In this document: piece by piece, positions 8,160-16,258 of the stretch
How positions within the stretch are numbered: position 1 is the stretch's first letter
Layout: every line of letters starts with the position of its first letter
NCBI GenBank assembly: GCA_023251235.1
Contig: JAHEZE010000007.1
Coordinates: 1 to 36,293, forward strand
Source of the DNA: Sphingobacteriales bacterium
GTDB lineage: Bacteria; Bacteroidota; Bacteroidia; Chitinophagales; Chitinophagaceae
Length of the DNA stretch: 36,293 nt
Reading direction: 5' to 3'
Position numbers and translations under genes: made by a program
The notes under the pieces: model-generated
Told to the model about the DNA's origin: nothing
Database searches by the model: none
What the model saw: the letters and a program-made list of their open reading frames with translations, nothing else

Positions 8160-10283
8160 ATGAAACCATTTCTAACAATCCTGTTGCTTTCATTGTTAAT
8201 GGAAAACTGTGCCGCACAGGATAGTACCATTGTCATTTCTTCCGGAGAATTTAATGCCAATTATATAATACCTCTGGCTAAAAAAGATGGCTGGTTGTTT
8301 AAAATGGGTCATGATACTTCATGGGCTTCTTCAGACATCAATACCGACAACTGGCAAAAACTAAACCCTGCAGGTTTAACTGCGAAAATGGCCGATCCAA
8401 AAGGGAAGCTGGAGGGATGGTTTCGATTGAAGATAATACTGGATAGTAGTTTTACAGGAATGCCCTTAGGTATTATCCAAAATGTTTGGGCGGCTACAGA
8501 TATATATATTGATGGCAAGCTGGTTCATTCGTTTGGAAATACCGGTATAAATAATCAGGCTTACAAAGAATATAATCATATTCAAAAATTGCCGGCACCT
8601 GTTCATCTGGCAGCTCAAAGAAATTACCTGCTGGCAATTCATATGGTGGATTATGTTGACCATTTCAAGGGAGATTTAAAATCATCAGAAACGCTGCCAG
8701 AATTTATTTGTTTAACAAGCCCCGGATTTATTGATGCTAATAACAAATCGGTGAACAGGGTATTTAGTGTACTATTTTTTATTTTAGCCATTGCTGCAGC
8801 ATTAACATTACTTTTCTGGCTACTGTACTTTCAAAACAGGAGGGAAAAACATTTATTGTTTATAGCAGCTACTGTTACTTGTATTTGTGGCGCTATCCTG
8901 GTTGTTACATTGAATCTATCAGGCCTTACATCATACGATCATCATCGGTTCTTAAATTATACAACCGGTTTATTTTCATTTGGAATTATTATTACAATGC
9001 CGCTGACTATCGCCAAAATATTCAGAAATAGAGTTCCCAAACTACATTGGTATTTTGTTGTAGTATCTTTAGCTGGCTCGATTATCTCTCTATTTAATCC
9101 ATCAGGGCCAATAATACTGTTTGTCGTAGCTCCAATTTCATTTCTGATCTGTATATACTATCTCATTTCTTCATGGAAAACTTTAAAAGGCGCCAAATGG
9201 GCCATTGTAATAGGATTGATTGCCACTTTAAGTTTATTTATTTTATTGATATTTTTTGCAAGCATCCTCCCCAGGGCTGAAATTTTAATAGCAATATTTC
9301 TCACTTTCCCGTTGAGCTTGTTAGTCTATGTTTCCATATGGTTCAAAGAGACACTTAGAAATGTAGAGCAAAATGCGAATAAGGTAATTCTGGTAACAGA
9401 AGAAAAAAGAGAAATACTGGCCACTCAAAATATATTATTAGAACAGCAAGTAACTGAACGTACTCATGAACTCAAACAATCCCTTGAACATTTAAAATCC
9501 ACCCAATCCCAACTTATCCAGTCAGAAAAAATGGCTTCGCTTGGTGAGCTGACTGCCGGCATTGCACACGAAATTCAGAACCCATTGAACTTCGTTAATA
9601 ATTTTTCGGAAGTAAATACGGAATTGATCGAAGAATTGCAACAGGGATTAAAAGCCGGAAAAATTGATGATGCAATTTCCATTTCAAATGACATAAGAGA
9701 TAACGAAGAAAAAATAAATCACCACGGCAAAAGAGCCGATGCCATTGTAAAAGGAATGCTGCAACATAGCCGCCGCAGCAGCGGTATAAAAGACCCAACT
9801 GATATTAATGCTTTGTGTGATGAATATTTAAGATTGAGTTATCATGGCTTACGGGCAAAAGACAAATCATTTAATGCAACAATGAAAACTGATTTTGATG
9901 ATTCAATCGGCAACATCAATATCATTCCGCAGGATATCGGAAGAGTAGTTTTGAATTTAATCAACAATGCTTTTTATGCAGTTGATGAAAAGAAAAAACA
10001 AGCAGGAGAAAATTATGAACCGACAGTTACCGTAAGCACCAAAAAACTAAATGATAAAGTTGAAATAAAAGTTGCTGACAATGGAAATGGCATTCCTCAA
10101 AAAGTATTGGACAAAATATTTCAACCATTCTTTACCACCAAACCAACAGGACAAGGAACAGGTTTGGGCTTATCATTGAGTTATGATATTGTAAAAGCAC
10201 ATGGCGGAGAGTTGAAGGTAGAAACAAAGGAGGGTAAAGGAAGTGAATTTACTATTCAATTACCCATTAAATCCATTGCATAA
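8160..10283 (+). CDS. 7TM-DISM-like sensor histidine kinase (copy 6)
   Basis: The 707-residue product differs from its neighbours in its input half. After a signal peptide (1-20) comes an extracytoplasmic beta domain (about 25-190; GWLFKMGHDTSWASSD and DNWQKLNP resemble the sugar-binding jelly-roll seen at the N-terminus of 7TMR-DISM receptors). At about 200-395 there are roughly seven hydrophobic helices, then a coiled coil and the array-type transmitter with H470 and complete HATPase boxes. 7TMR-DISM proteins are bacterial seven-helix receptors thought to sense small molecules, often carbohydrates; the ligand here is unknown. Placing a wholly different sensor on the same transmitter supports domain shuffling within the array. 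The stop overlaps the copy 7 start by one base (TAATG at 10281-10285). Confidence 0.9.
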   Translation: MKPFLTILLLSLLMENCAAQDSTIVISSGEFNANYIIPLAKKDGWLFKMGHDTSWASSDINTDNWQKLNPAGLTAKMADPKGKLEGWFRLKIILDSSFTGMPLGIIQNVWAATDIYIDGKLVHSFGNTGINNQAYKEYNHIQKLPAPVHLAAQRNYLLAIHMVDYVDHFKGDLKSSETLPEFICLTSPGFIDANNKSVNRVFSVLFFILAIAAALTLLFWLLYFQNRREKHLLFIAATVTCICGAILVVTLNLSGLTSYDHHRFLNYTTGLFSFGIIITMPLTIAKIFRNRVPKLHWYFVVVSLAGSIISLFNPSGPIILFVVAPISFLICIYYLISSWKTLKGAKWAIVIGLIATLSLFILLIFFASILPRAEILIAIFLTFPLSLLVYVSIWFKETLRNVEQNANKVILVTEEKREILATQNILLEQQVTERTHELKQSLEHLKSTQSQLIQSEKMASLGELTAGIAHEIQNPLNFVNNFSEVNTELIEELQQGLKAGKIDDAISISNDIRDNEEKINHHGKRADAIVKGMLQHSRRSSGIKDPTDINALCDEYLRLSYHGLRAKDKSFNATMKTDFDDSIGNINIIPQDIGRVVLNLINNAFYAVDEKKKQAGENYEPTVTVSTKKLNDKVEIKVADNGNGIPQKVLDKIFQPFFTTKPTGQGTGLGLSLSYDIVKAHGGELKVETKEGKGSEFTIQLPIKSIA

Positions 10284-12340
10284 TGAAAAAATTGGCTGTA
10301 CTATTCCTTTTATGGTCTTTCCCTCATCAGGGCTTTACACAGGACTTTCAACAAGTCATTATTGACAGCTTGAAGAAGGAACTTTCCATAAGTAAGATAG
10401 ATACAAGTAATGTTCTGTCGATGGTAGAACTGGTTGACCAATATAAGTACTCCAACGCTGACTCTGCTTTGTTCTATGCCCAGCGAGCTTTGATTCTTTC
10501 ACGAAAAATAAATTTTCACCAAGGCGAATTTAGATCCCTTTTTATGATGGGGTTTGCACTTTCCCTTGCCAGCAATCACTCGAGGGCGTTGGAAGTGGAA
10601 TTGAAGGCCTTACGGATTGCGGAGAAATACAATTATACAATTGGCAAGGGGGAAGTGTATAACAGGCTTGGGGTTATATACAGGGAAACAAAAGATTTCC
10701 CACGAGCATTGTTTTATTTTAAACAGTCAAAGCAACTCTTCGACTCTTTGCATAATTATTACATGGCGGTAACGTCAGAAGCACATATTGGAAGGACATA
10801 TTATGGCATGAATCAACCAGACTCTGCCTTCTATTATTGCCTGATGGCAGAAAAAAATATTGAACGCTATGGTTCGGAAAATATGAGTTGTCCCAATTTT
10901 ATAATACTTGCCAGGCTCCAATCGGATAAAGGAAATGTACAGGCTGCGCTTAATTATTATCAACAAAGCCTGTTGGCTGGCTATTCAAGTGGCCAATATA
11001 TTTTTACTAATAAAGCAAACCTTGAAATTGCGGAGATATATCAAAAGGCAGGACAGGGTGATTCTTGTATCCATTATGCACAAAGGGCACTTGCCGACGC
11101 ACAAAAAAGCAGCGTTGGCAGATCGATTGCTGATGTCAGTCTCTTTTTGTCTTCTCTGTATGAAAAAAGCAACCTGGGTCTTGCGCTGCAATACCAGAAA
11201 ATGGCTCTGGAAGCGATTCGAAAAATGAACAATTTTGGAAATCTGAATGCCATTCAAAACCTTTCAGCATTTGATGAAGAGGAACGTCAATATGAGCAAG
11301 CTACAACTAGGGTTGCCTATAATAATCGTATCAAGCAATATTCATTGCTGGCTGGGTTAGCTGTATTTCTTTTGATTACATTTTTTCTCTATCGTAATAA
11401 CAGGCAGAAACAACATGCGAACGCACTGTTGCATCGTCAGAAGGAAGAGATCCATACACAAAAACTTATAGCTGAAAATGCGCTATTGAATCTCAAAGCC
11501 ACTCAAACCCAACTGATACAATCAGAAAAAATGGCAAGTCTCGGTGAACTCACTGCAGGCATTGCACATGAAATTCAAAACCCGTTAAATTTTGTGAACA
11601 ATTTTTCTGAAGTAAATAAAGAATTGCTGGTGGAAATGAAAGACGAAATGGATAAAGGAAATATTACTGATGCAAAAGAAATTGCCAATGATGTAATTAC
11701 CAATGAAGAAAAAATAAATCATCACGGCAAAAGAGCCGATGCCATTGTAAAAGGAATGCTTCAGCACAGCCGCAGTAGTAGTGGAGTAAAAGAGCCAACA
11801 GATATTAATGCATTGTGTGATGAGTATTTAAGATTGAGCTATCATGGCTTGCGGGCAAAAGACAAATCATTTAATGCAACGATGAAAACTGATTTTGATG
11901 AATCAATCGGAAACATCAATATCATTCCACAGGATATTGGAAGGGTTGTTTTGAATTTATTGACGAATGCATTTTACGCAGTCAGTGAAAGGAGGAAAAG
12001 CCCCCATCCCCTAAAGGGGGGTATTGATGAGTATGAACCTTTAGTAACTGTTACAACCCGAAGACTCGGCTCCCCTTCAGGGGATGGGGGCAAAATAGAA
12101 ATTAAAATATCTGACAATGGGGGTGGTATTCCTCAAAAAATATTGGATAAAATTTTTCAACCCTTCTTTACTACCAAACCAACCGGGCAGGGAACGGGAT
12201 TGGGTTTGAGTTTAAGTTATGATATCATTACTAAAGGACATGGTGGAGAATTAAAAGTAGAAACCCTGTCTGCCGAAGCGGCAGCGCAGGCAGGAAAAGA
12301 AGGGGAAGGTTCGGAATTTATCATTATTTTACCGGCTTAA
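10283..12340 (+). CDS. TPR-type membrane sensor histidine kinase (copy 7, last of array)
   Basis: The 685-residue protein has a signal peptide (1-19), TPR-like repeats at about 25-320 (DSALFYAQRALILS, FPRALFYFKQSKQLF), a membrane helix at about 349-371, a coiled coil with HRQKEEIHTQK, and the transmitter with H429. The HATPase domain is interrupted by three in-frame insertions. SPHPLKGGID and GSPSGDGG come from a 20-base inverted repeat pair (12000-12019 and 12072-12091). LSAEAAAQAG comes from the palindrome at 12264-12294 that also occurs in copy 1. N, G1 (DNGGGIPQK) and G2 boxes survive, so activity is plausible; the insertions fall in loops. The receiver genes follow after 16 bases, making this array the likely source of their phosphate. 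Confidence 0.92.
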   Translation: MKKLAVLFLLWSFPHQGFTQDFQQVIIDSLKKELSISKIDTSNVLSMVELVDQYKYSNADSALFYAQRALILSRKINFHQGEFRSLFMMGFALSLASNHSRALEVELKALRIAEKYNYTIGKGEVYNRLGVIYRETKDFPRALFYFKQSKQLFDSLHNYYMAVTSEAHIGRTYYGMNQPDSAFYYCLMAEKNIERYGSENMSCPNFIILARLQSDKGNVQAALNYYQQSLLAGYSSGQYIFTNKANLEIAEIYQKAGQGDSCIHYAQRALADAQKSSVGRSIADVSLFLSSLYEKSNLGLALQYQKMALEAIRKMNNFGNLNAIQNLSAFDEEERQYEQATTRVAYNNRIKQYSLLAGLAVFLLITFFLYRNNRQKQHANALLHRQKEEIHTQKLIAENALLNLKATQTQLIQSEKMASLGELTAGIAHEIQNPLNFVNNFSEVNKELLVEMKDEMDKGNITDAKEIANDVITNEEKINHHGKRADAIVKGMLQHSRSSSGVKEPTDINALCDEYLRLSYHGLRAKDKSFNATMKTDFDESIGNINIIPQDIGRVVLNLLTNAFYAVSERRKSPHPLKGGIDEYEPLVTVTTRRLGSPSGDGGKIEIKISDNGGGIPQKILDKIFQPFFTTKPTGQGTGLGLSLSYDIITKGHGGELKVETLSAEAAAQAGKEGEGSEFIIILPA
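12000..12091. repeat. 20-base inverted repeat pair inside kinase copy 7
   Basis: The left arm gcccccatcccctaaagggg (12000-12019) and right arm ccccttcaggggatgggggc (12072-12091) are reverse complements with one mismatch, 52 bases apart. Each arm contains its own small palindrome, CCCCTnnAGGGG. No sister copy has these sequences, so they are recent arrivals that kept the reading frame. The arms flank the segment coding EYEPLVTVTTRRL. Confidence 0.8.
12264..12294. repeat. GC-rich palindromic repeat inside kinase copy 7
   Basis: The unit begins CCCTGTCTGCCG, continues AAGCGGCAG and ends CGCAGGCAGG. It differs by one base from the unit at 217-247 in copy 1, at the same protein position (after KVET). 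It is translated as LSAEAAAQAG. Confidence 0.7.
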
Positions 12341-12356
12341 ATTATAAATTCAAAAA

Positions 12357-12728
12357 ATGAAAATTTTAGTAGTTGACGACGAAAAAGATGTCCAGATTCT
12401 TTTTGAACAGCGTTTCCGAAAAGAAATGAAAACCGGCGAAATGGATTTTGTTTTTGCTTTCTCGGGAGAAGAAGCATTGATGTATTTAAAGGATCATAAA
12501 CATGAAGCCGTACTGATCCTTTCGGATATCAATATGCCCGGCATGAGTGGCCTGGATCTGCTGAAACACATAAAACAAAAATACAGTGTCCCTCCGCCGG
12601 TGGTGATGATGATCACCGCCTATGGTGATCCTGAAAATTATAAAATAGCCATGAAACTGGGCGCCGATGATTTTTTAACCAAACCGGTAGATTTTATATC
12701 CTTAAAAGAAAAATTAAAAGCAATATAG
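12357..12728 (+). CDS. Single-domain response regulator (receiver)
   Basis: The 123-residue product is a stand-alone receiver domain with all key residues: acidic pair D7-D8 in VVDDEKD, phosphoacceptor D57 in LSDINMP, T87 in MMITAYGD and K109 in LTKPVD. There is no output domain, so it probably acts as a phosphate shuttle or sink, or by binding partner proteins. It follows the kinase array by 16 bases and precedes the receiver-cyclase gene by 2 bases. Its receiver closely resembles the one in that gene (shared [23 protein letters not shown]), suggesting duplication within the operon. Confidence 0.92.
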   Translation: MKILVVDDEKDVQILFEQRFRKEMKTGEMDFVFAFSGEEALMYLKDHKHEAVLILSDINMPGMSGLDLLKHIKQKYSVPPPVVMMITAYGDPENYKIAMKLGADDFLTKPVDFISLKEKLKAI

Positions 12729-12730
12729 TA

Positions 12731-13771
12731 ATGTCAAAAATATTAGTGGTAGATGATGAACAGGACCTGGAAATGCTGATAAAGCAAAAATTCCGGCAAA
12801 AAATAAGGGAACATCAGTATGAATTTGTTTTCGCAGTAAATGGAAAGCAAGCCCTGGAGCAACTGGAGCTCCATACCGATGTGGATATGGTACTCAGTGA
12901 TATCAATATGCCGGAAATGGATGGCCTTACTTTACTTTCCCGGCTGAAAGAACAAAACGGTTTATTAAAATCCGTAATTGTTTCCGCCTACGGAGATATG
13001 GAAAATATCCGGACAGCAATGAACCGCGGGGCTTTTGATTTTATTACCAAGCCGGTGAATTTTGAAGACCTTGAGTTGACAATGGAAAAAACAATAAAGC
13101 ATGTACTCCAGATGAAAGAAACGATGAAAGCCATTAAAGAAAATAATATTCTTAAAATGTATGTGGATGAAACGGTGCTGAATTTTATGGGCGGACATGA
13201 GTTTGAATCTTCCTTAATGGTAAATGAAACTGTGGAAGCAACAGTTGCCTTTATTGACATCTGCAGTTTTACAACCATCAGTGAAAACGAAACTCCGGAT
13301 ACGGTGGTGAAAATATTGAACAGATATTTTGATGTGATGGTGAAGGAGATTATTGCCCAGGGTGGTTATGTTGATAAATTCATCGGCGATGCAGTAATGG
13401 CTGTGTTCCGCGGCGATTATCACCTTGACAGGGCCATTGATGCCTGCCTTGCGGTAAGAAAAGCCATTGAGGAATTACCGAATGAATCCGGAAATATTTT
13501 CTTTGCTCCCAAAGTTTCCATTGGAATTAACAGCGGTGAAATGATCTCCGGCAATATCGGTTCCGGTAATCTCCGTCGTCTCGACTACACAGTTATTGGT
13601 GATGCGGTGAATATAGCTCAACGCTTGCAAACTACAGCCAAGGAAGGACAGATCATCATCAGCGAATCTTCGTATGAAAAAGTTAAAGAGTCATTCAACT
13701 GTAACAAAGTGGGTGAAGTGAGTTTGAAAAATAAATCAGCCCCTTTAATGATTTATGAAGTAATGGACTAA
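12731..13771 (+). CDS. Receiver-adenylate cyclase (class III) response regulator
   Basis: The 346-residue protein joins a receiver (1-125; D8-D9, phosphoacceptor D57, K107) through a helical linker to a class III nucleotide cyclase domain (about 165-346). Visible catalytic residues are metal ligands D176 (FIDICSF) and D220 ([10 protein letters not shown]), substrate lysine K216 and T287 (LDYTVIG), and transition-state N294 and R298 (VNIAQRL). Lys plus Thr at the base-selecting positions is the class IIIb pattern, which includes bicarbonate-responsive adenylate cyclases, so ATP to cAMP is the expected reaction; bicarbonate sensing is not demonstrated. As the last gene of the array operon and the only one with an enzymatic output, it probably turns the phosphorylation state of the array into a cAMP signal. 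Confidence 0.9.
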   Translation: MSKILVVDDEQDLEMLIKQKFRQKIREHQYEFVFAVNGKQALEQLELHTDVDMVLSDINMPEMDGLTLLSRLKEQNGLLKSVIVSAYGDMENIRTAMNRGAFDFITKPVNFEDLELTMEKTIKHVLQMKETMKAIKENNILKMYVDETVLNFMGGHEFESSLMVNETVEATVAFIDICSFTTISENETPDTVVKILNRYFDVMVKEIIAQGGYVDKFIGDAVMAVFRGDYHLDRAIDACLAVRKAIEELPNESGNIFFAPKVSIGINSGEMISGNIGSGNLRRLDYTVIGDAVNIAQRLQTTAKEGQIIISESSYEKVKESFNCNKVGEVSLKNKSAPLMIYEVMD

Positions 13772-13788
13772 ACGCTTTAGAATTACCA

Positions 13789-14283
13789 CTACTGTTTTAC
13801 ATTCAACGTTACTTTACTGGTCAAACGGCTTCCATAGGAACGATGCAAGGCATCAGCAAATTGCAAAGTGAGTGAATGTTTTCCGGGTGAAAGTTTTACT
13901 TCAGCAGAAGTCTGTGCATTACCGAAATGAAGATGAACTGAATCTTTAGGGATAACAGTACCTACAGCAATGGAATCCATATCTATTAAAATATGATGAT
14001 GGCCTGAAGCCGGTTTTAATTTTCCATTGGCAGTATCCACATGTAGTCCTTCCACTGCCATTTCCACCTTAAATGGTGAAGTAACGGTTTGCCCATCCTT
14101 CAGATTAGAAAAATAAACTTTTGCATCGGCAGGTACTTCGGGCATTGCCGGCATTGAAACCGCCGAGGTGTTCATTTGCATGTCATGATTCATGCTGTCT
14201 TTATTATCACTTGTTTTATCAGCACTGCTGTTGCAGGCTGTAAGACAGATTGCAGTAACGGCTGAAATGAATATTATTTTCAT
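13789..14283 (-). CDS. DUF4399 lipoprotein
   Basis: The 164-residue product has a lipoprotein signal peptide with lipobox LTAC (cysteine at about 17), a low-complexity Ser/Asp/Met linker, and a DUF4399-type domain. Characteristic stretches are VYFSNLKDGQTVTSPF, the SGHHHILIDMD motif, HLHFGNAQT and the C-terminal SPGKHSLTLQFADALH. The family is periplasmic and of unknown function; the conserved histidines could bind metal. It converges with the cyclase gene (17 bases apart) and is transcribed from its own promoter, predicted at 14320-14351. Confidence 0.85.
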   Translation of the reverse strand: MKIIFISAVTAICLTACNSSADKTSDNKDSMNHDMQMNTSAVSMPAMPEVPADAKVYFSNLKDGQTVTSPFKVEMAVEGLHVDTANGKLKPASGHHHILIDMDSIAVGTVIPKDSVHLHFGNAQTSAEVKLSPGKHSLTLQFADALHRSYGSRLTSKVTLNVKQ

Positions 14284-14319
14284 AACTGTATTTTAATAAA
14301 TATTTTCCTGATGAGTTTC

Positions 14320-14351
14320 CAAAGGTAGCAACTTAAAATGCCGGCAGCAAA
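14320..14351 (-). promoter_or_regulatory. Predicted Bacteroidota-type promoter of the DUF4399 gene
   Basis: On the minus strand TTTG (14351-14348) is followed by 20 bases and TACCTTTG (14327-14320), a full match to the TTTG-N19~21-TAnnTTTG pattern known for the primary sigma factor of Bacteroidota. The start codon lies 36 bases downstream. This is a sequence-only prediction. Confidence 0.6.
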
Positions 14352-14415
14352 ATAAATTAGTTATTATATTTCCCTGAAATTTTTTTAATATTTTCACAAG
14401 TACAAATCTTTTAAA

Positions 14416-16224
14416 ATGCCCATACCTTTTAAACCAAGGTTATTTATAATCACACTGATTTTATTTTTTGGGTTCTCCTCTATTACCAGTGCACAAAAAA
14501 GTTCTTTGTCATATACTGTGTCAATGGAAAATCCTGCCTGGCATTATTTTCATGTTGAATTGATATGTACCGGGATTAAAAAAGAACTCCTTGATTTTAA
14601 AATGCCGGTATGGACACCCGGGTATTATCAGCGTCTTGATTTCGCAAAAAATGTGGAAGGATTTAAGGCATTCGATGCAACAGGCAAAGAATTAAAATGG
14701 GAAAAAGCTGCAGATAATACATGGCGGGTATCTAGCAAAAACAATATGCAGATTAAACTTAGTTATGATATAAAAACGCTGAAACCCTTTGTAGCCAATC
14801 CCTATCTGGATGAAACAAGGGGCTACATAGTTCCGGCAGGTGTTTTTTTTCATATAGATAAAATGATCAATCATCCAGTACAGGTTCAGGTAGTTCCTGC
14901 TGGCGGATGGAACAGAGTAGCTACAGGTCTTGATTCTGTAGCCGGGAAATCATTTACCTATTCAGCGCCGGATTTTGATATTCTGTATGATAGTCCAATT
15001 CTTATTGGTAACCTGGAAGAACTGCCTTCTTTCAAAGTAAATGGCATCACTCACAGATTTATTGGCTATAAGTTGGGCAATTTTGACCGGATTGAGTTCA
15101 TGGCTGATCTGAAAAAAATTGTTGAAACCTCCGTAAAAACTATCGGCAATATACCTTATAAGAGTTATACTTTTATTGCCATCGGTCCCGGACCAGGTGG
15201 CATTGAACATTTGAATAATACTACTTTCGGATTCAATGGTTCCGGTCTTAACAAAAGAGAAAGCTATATCCGTATGCTTCATTTTCTGGCACATGAATAT
15301 TTTCATCTTTACAATGTAAAACGGATAAGGCCAATTGAGCTGGGCCCTTTTGATTACAGTAATGGAAACAGAACTAAAATGCTTTGGGTGTCGGAAGGCT
15401 TATCTGTTTATTATGAGTATATGATGGTAAAAAGGGCAGGCATTTCCACAGATGAAGAAACTTTAAATGCCTTTAGGAATAACATCCTTGCTTATGAAAG
15501 CAAACCCGGCCGCTTGTATCAAACATTGGAACAAGCCAGCTATGAAACATGGAGTGATGGCCCCTTTGGAAAAACCGGGGAAGATGTAAATAAAACCATT
15601 TCTTATTATGATAAAGGCCCGGTAGTGGGTATGCTCTTCGATTTTAAAATCAGGGAAGCAACTCAAAACAAAAAATCATTGGATGATGTAATGCGTTTTC
15701 TTTATAAAGAATATTATCAAAAAAAGAAAAGAGGTTTTACCGAAGAAGAGCTTCGCCAGGCTTTTGAATTCGTGGCCGGCACATCGCTTGCTGAAGAATT
15801 TGAATATGTAACTACCACCAAATATCTGGATTATCAAAAATATTTTTCCTATGCCGGATTAACTATTAATACCGAATTAAAAGAATTGCCTGGCCCGTAT
15901 ATTGGATTTACAACCCGTGAAAGAGAAGATAGTCTTTTCATTGCTTCCGTTGATTTTGAATCCCCGGCATGGAAAGCGGGCATCAGATCGAAGCAGGCAA
16001 TCTTAGATGTAAATGAAACAAAAGTTTCTGCTCCATTACTCAATGAGACGATTGCCAAAGCAAAACAAGGCGACAAAATCATTATCACGGTTTTAGGAAA
16101 TGATAATCCCCGGAAAACCGAGATCATTTTTGGTAAAAAGTCTGAAAGGAGTTTCCAGATGACGTCGGTAGAAAACCCCTCCCCTTTACAAAAACAAATA
16201 AGAGAAAGCTGGTTAAAAGGATAA
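14416..16224 (+). CDS. M61 family glycyl-aminopeptidase-like protease with PDZ domain
   Basis: The 602-residue protein has a signal peptide (1-26, ending SAQ), an N-terminal beta domain (WTPGYYQRLDFAKNVEGF), a zinc peptidase core and a C-terminal PDZ region (about 485-575). The active site is HEYFH (H293, E294, H297), followed by the family-typical YNVKRIRP and the third zinc ligand E327 in WVSEGLSVYYEY. PDZ features are FIASVDFESPAWKAGI and GDKIIITVL. M61 enzymes are related to E. coli-type glycyl aminopeptidases and are exported in Bacteroidota. The AarF-like gene begins 35 bases downstream on the same strand, so the two are probably co-transcribed. Confidence 0.92.
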   Translation: MPIPFKPRLFIITLILFFGFSSITSAQKSSLSYTVSMENPAWHYFHVELICTGIKKELLDFKMPVWTPGYYQRLDFAKNVEGFKAFDATGKELKWEKAADNTWRVSSKNNMQIKLSYDIKTLKPFVANPYLDETRGYIVPAGVFFHIDKMINHPVQVQVVPAGGWNRVATGLDSVAGKSFTYSAPDFDILYDSPILIGNLEELPSFKVNGITHRFIGYKLGNFDRIEFMADLKKIVETSVKTIGNIPYKSYTFIAIGPGPGGIEHLNNTTFGFNGSGLNKRESYIRMLHFLAHEYFHLYNVKRIRPIELGPFDYSNGNRTKMLWVSEGLSVYYEYMMVKRAGISTDEETLNAFRNNILAYESKPGRLYQTLEQASYETWSDGPFGKTGEDVNKTISYYDKGPVVGMLFDFKIREATQNKKSLDDVMRFLYKEYYQKKKRGFTEEELRQAFEFVAGTSLAEEFEYVTTTKYLDYQKYFSYAGLTINTELKELPGPYIGFTTREREDSLFIASVDFESPAWKAGIRSKQAILDVNETKVSAPLLNETIAKAKQGDKIIITVLGNDNPRKTEIIFGKKSERSFQMTSVENPSPLQKQIRESWLKG

Positions 16225-16258
16225 GACTCTTATCTTTAAGAATTAAACAAGAAGTTTT

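Noticed and set aside
10908-11228. A 106-codon open frame in another plus-strand frame of kinase copy 7
   Set aside because: It overlaps the TPR region of an intact gene, has biased composition and no recognisable fold.
14962-15306. A 114-codon open frame on the minus strand inside the M61 peptidase gene
   Set aside because: It is antisense to the catalytic core of a clear peptidase, with no domain or start context.
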